This document shows, in pieces, positions 6,631 through 7,312 of a stretch of DNA of 7,312 bases. Positions within the stretch are counted from its first letter, which is position 1; each line of letters begins with the position of its first letter. The notes beneath the pieces were generated by a model. It was not told the origin of the DNA and made no database searches. It worked only from the letters and a program-made list of their open reading frames with translations. The stretch is from Elusimicrobiaceae bacterium (GTDB taxonomy: Bacteria > Elusimicrobiota > Elusimicrobia > Elusimicrobiales > Elusimicrobiaceae), in contig JAKSPG010000060.1 in NCBI GenBank assembly GCA_024405075.1, positions 1 through 7,312 on the forward strand, read 5' to 3'. Both the position numbers and the translations under genes were made by a program.

Positions 6631-7212
6631 TTAGCGCACCTCCGTGAAAGCGTCCTCTCCGGTTTGTGGAACAAACGATTCCGCTGCATTACTGCGCCGC
6701 GCTTCTTGTAAACTAAGGGTGTACTTTTGCAACAGCTGGGCTGCCAATTGGGTATCCGCCGTTAAACAAACCGCTAAATCACACGCCAAAGCTAAAGAAA
6801 AACTTTTGATAAAAGCTGCATCAAAGAGCATTTCGTCCGTAATTCGGCGGGTATACTCGGAATAGGCCTGCTTGGCCGGGGTCAAAATGACCCGGCTGTG
6901 CAAATCAGGCCGGAAAAACTCCTCAAACACGGCCCGGTTACACCCGACTGTGAAAACACGGCGGATAAACAGGGCCTCGTTCGGATATTTATAGCTCCAC
7001 CGCCCCTGCTCATCACAGGTGTCTTCCAACAAGGCCAAGGGCTCCTGTACCCCTGCAAAAGCCCAATTATGGGTACGTAAGACTTCATCGCGGACAGGAG
7101 CGTAAAACAAATTTAACCGACGCGCTTTGTCATTTTCTTGCTCCAAAGAGGAAATCGCAGATTGCCCCAAATGGGCTAGGGCTAAATTACAGATGTCTAT
7201 TTTTGATATCAT
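6631..7212 (-). CDS. Tail adaptor, T7 gp11-like (tail tubular protein A)
   Basis: A 193-residue protein, close to T7 gp11 at about 196. It begins MISKIDICNLALAHLGQSAI, the typical opening of this adaptor family. The second hallmark follows: a helix ending LFYAPVRDEVLRTHNWAFA (about 35-53), matching the usual Y-x-x-x-RD-x-(V/L)L-R-x-H-x-W-x-F pattern. Later segments are WSYKYPNEALFIRRVF (72-87) and a C-terminal helical part rich in Ala, Leu and Gln. In the virion a ring of these proteins binds under the portal and carries the nozzle. The ATG at 7212 has GGAG at 7220-7223, a few bases upstream. The stop is 1 nt before the nozzle gene start, and the next gene's ribosome site lies inside this gene's last codons. 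It is the first gene after the AT-rich leader and so may open a transcription unit. In T7 the major capsid gene precedes it; that would lie outside this window to the right. Confidence 0.94.
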   Translation of the reverse strand: MISKIDICNLALAHLGQSAISSLEQENDKARRLNLFYAPVRDEVLRTHNWAFAGVQEPLALLEDTCDEQGRWSYKYPNEALFIRRVFTVGCNRAVFEEFFRPDLHSRVILTPAKQAYSEYTRRITDEMLFDAAFIKSFSLALACDLAVCLTADTQLAAQLLQKYTLSLQEARRSNAAESFVPQTGEDAFTEVR

Positions 7213-7241
7213 TTTTACACTCCATTTTAATTTTATTTATT

Positions 7242-7269
7242 TTTTAATATATTTTTATTTTAATATATT
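7242..7269. repeat. 12-bp direct repeat, two exact copies 16 bp apart
   Basis: The 12-mer TTTTAATATATT occurs at 7242-7253 and 7258-7269, with a partial third copy (TTTTAATAT) beginning at 7288. Low complexity makes chance a real explanation. If functional, it could be a phased A/T-tract element or binding site. Confidence 0.35.
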
Positions 7270-7284
7270 CATATTTAATATGAA
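7268..7284. repeat. 17-bp perfect inverted repeat (8-bp arms, 1-base centre), operator-like
   Basis: The sequence TTCATATTTAATATGAA reads identically on both strands apart from its central base. It has no following T-run on a GC stem, so it is not a classical terminator. It lies just downstream of the possible -10 box for the tail genes, which would suit a repressor or activator site, but a weak AT-rich palindrome by chance is possible. Confidence 0.5.
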
Positions 7285-7312
7285 AATTTTTAATATTATA
7301 TTTAATGTTACT

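Larger units (their letters stand above)
7213..7312 (-). promoter_or_regulatory. AT-rich non-coding leader upstream of the tail genes, possible promoter/operator region
   Basis: No supportable gene lies in these 100 bases. Apart from the ribosome site near 7220, it is almost entirely A and T, in sharp contrast to the flanking genes. It holds a perfect inverted repeat at 7268-7284 and a 12-bp direct repeat at 7242-7253 and 7258-7269. On the minus strand a TATAAT hexamer lies at 7300-7295; if this is a -10 box, transcription would start near 7288, and the matching -35 would fall outside the window. Such hexamers arise easily by chance in AT-rich DNA. No T7-type phage-polymerase promoter is recognisable. 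Confidence 0.45.

Noticed and set aside
6630..6689. Twenty extra N-terminal residues of the nozzle protein from an upstream ATG
   Set aside because: They overlap the adaptor gene, have no family similarity, and the internal ATG at 6629 has a strong GGAGG and matches the normal family start.
6882..7088. Overlapping short frames on both strands inside the adaptor gene
   Set aside because: The adaptor frame has clear family motifs over the same bases; the alternatives show none.
7213..7312. Intrinsic terminator or replication origin in the AT-rich leader
   Set aside because: There is no GC-rich stem with a T-run and no DnaA-type box; AT richness and a weak palindrome alone do not support either call.

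Overview
The window is a compact late-gene block of a tailed phage or prophage with a T7/podovirus-type short tail. Every gene I can support lies on the minus strand, so transcription runs from the right end of the window to the left. Gene order in that direction is: tail adaptor (gp11-like), tail nozzle (gp12-like), degenerate GNAT-fold protein (gp13-like), two ejection/internal virion proteins (gp14- and gp15-like), tail fibre with a T7-type N-terminal anchor (gp17-like), a small protein of unknown role, a one-TM coiled-coil lysis-type protein, and the start of an M15-family L-Ala-D-Glu peptidase endolysin that runs off the left edge. This parallels the T7 11-12-13-14-15-(16)-17-lysis order, except that no counterpart of the giant gp16 lies between the gp15-like gene and the fibre.

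Layout: 7213-7312 is an extremely AT-rich non-coding leader with a perfect 17-bp inverted repeat, a 12-bp direct repeat and a possible -10 box. 4023-7212 holds the tail tube/nozzle genes. 1783-3985 holds the small gp13-like gene and the ejection proteins. 464-1773 holds the fibre and an associated small gene. 1-461 is the lysis cassette. Genes are packed with gaps of 1-37 nt or overlaps of 1-37 nt. Most have a strong GGAGG/AGGAG ribosome site overlapping the end of the upstream gene, and twice the upstream TAG stop lies inside the Shine-Dalgarno. That fits one polycistronic, translationally coupled late operon. No tRNA, rRNA, CRISPR array, insertion sequence, integrase or attachment site is visible.

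Host: only 'bacterial, canonical Shine-Dalgarno user' is supportable. The genes look moderate in GC by eye, in sharp contrast to the leader. A T7-like tail with a single-domain M15 endolysin and no visible cell-wall-binding domain leans towards a Gram-negative host. Lytic phage versus integrated prophage cannot be decided here.

Functionally, gp11- and gp12-like proteins would form the tail tube below the portal. The gp14/gp15-like proteins would be ejected to help DNA cross the envelope. The fibre would bind the host surface. The left-hand genes would lyse the cell. I see no wholly new system. The most unusual points are the shortened ejection-protein set, the GNAT-like protein lacking an obvious acetyl-CoA motif, the Asp-box-bearing insertion in the nozzle protein, the modular fibre with a near-identical heptad repeat, and the palindromic AT-rich leader.
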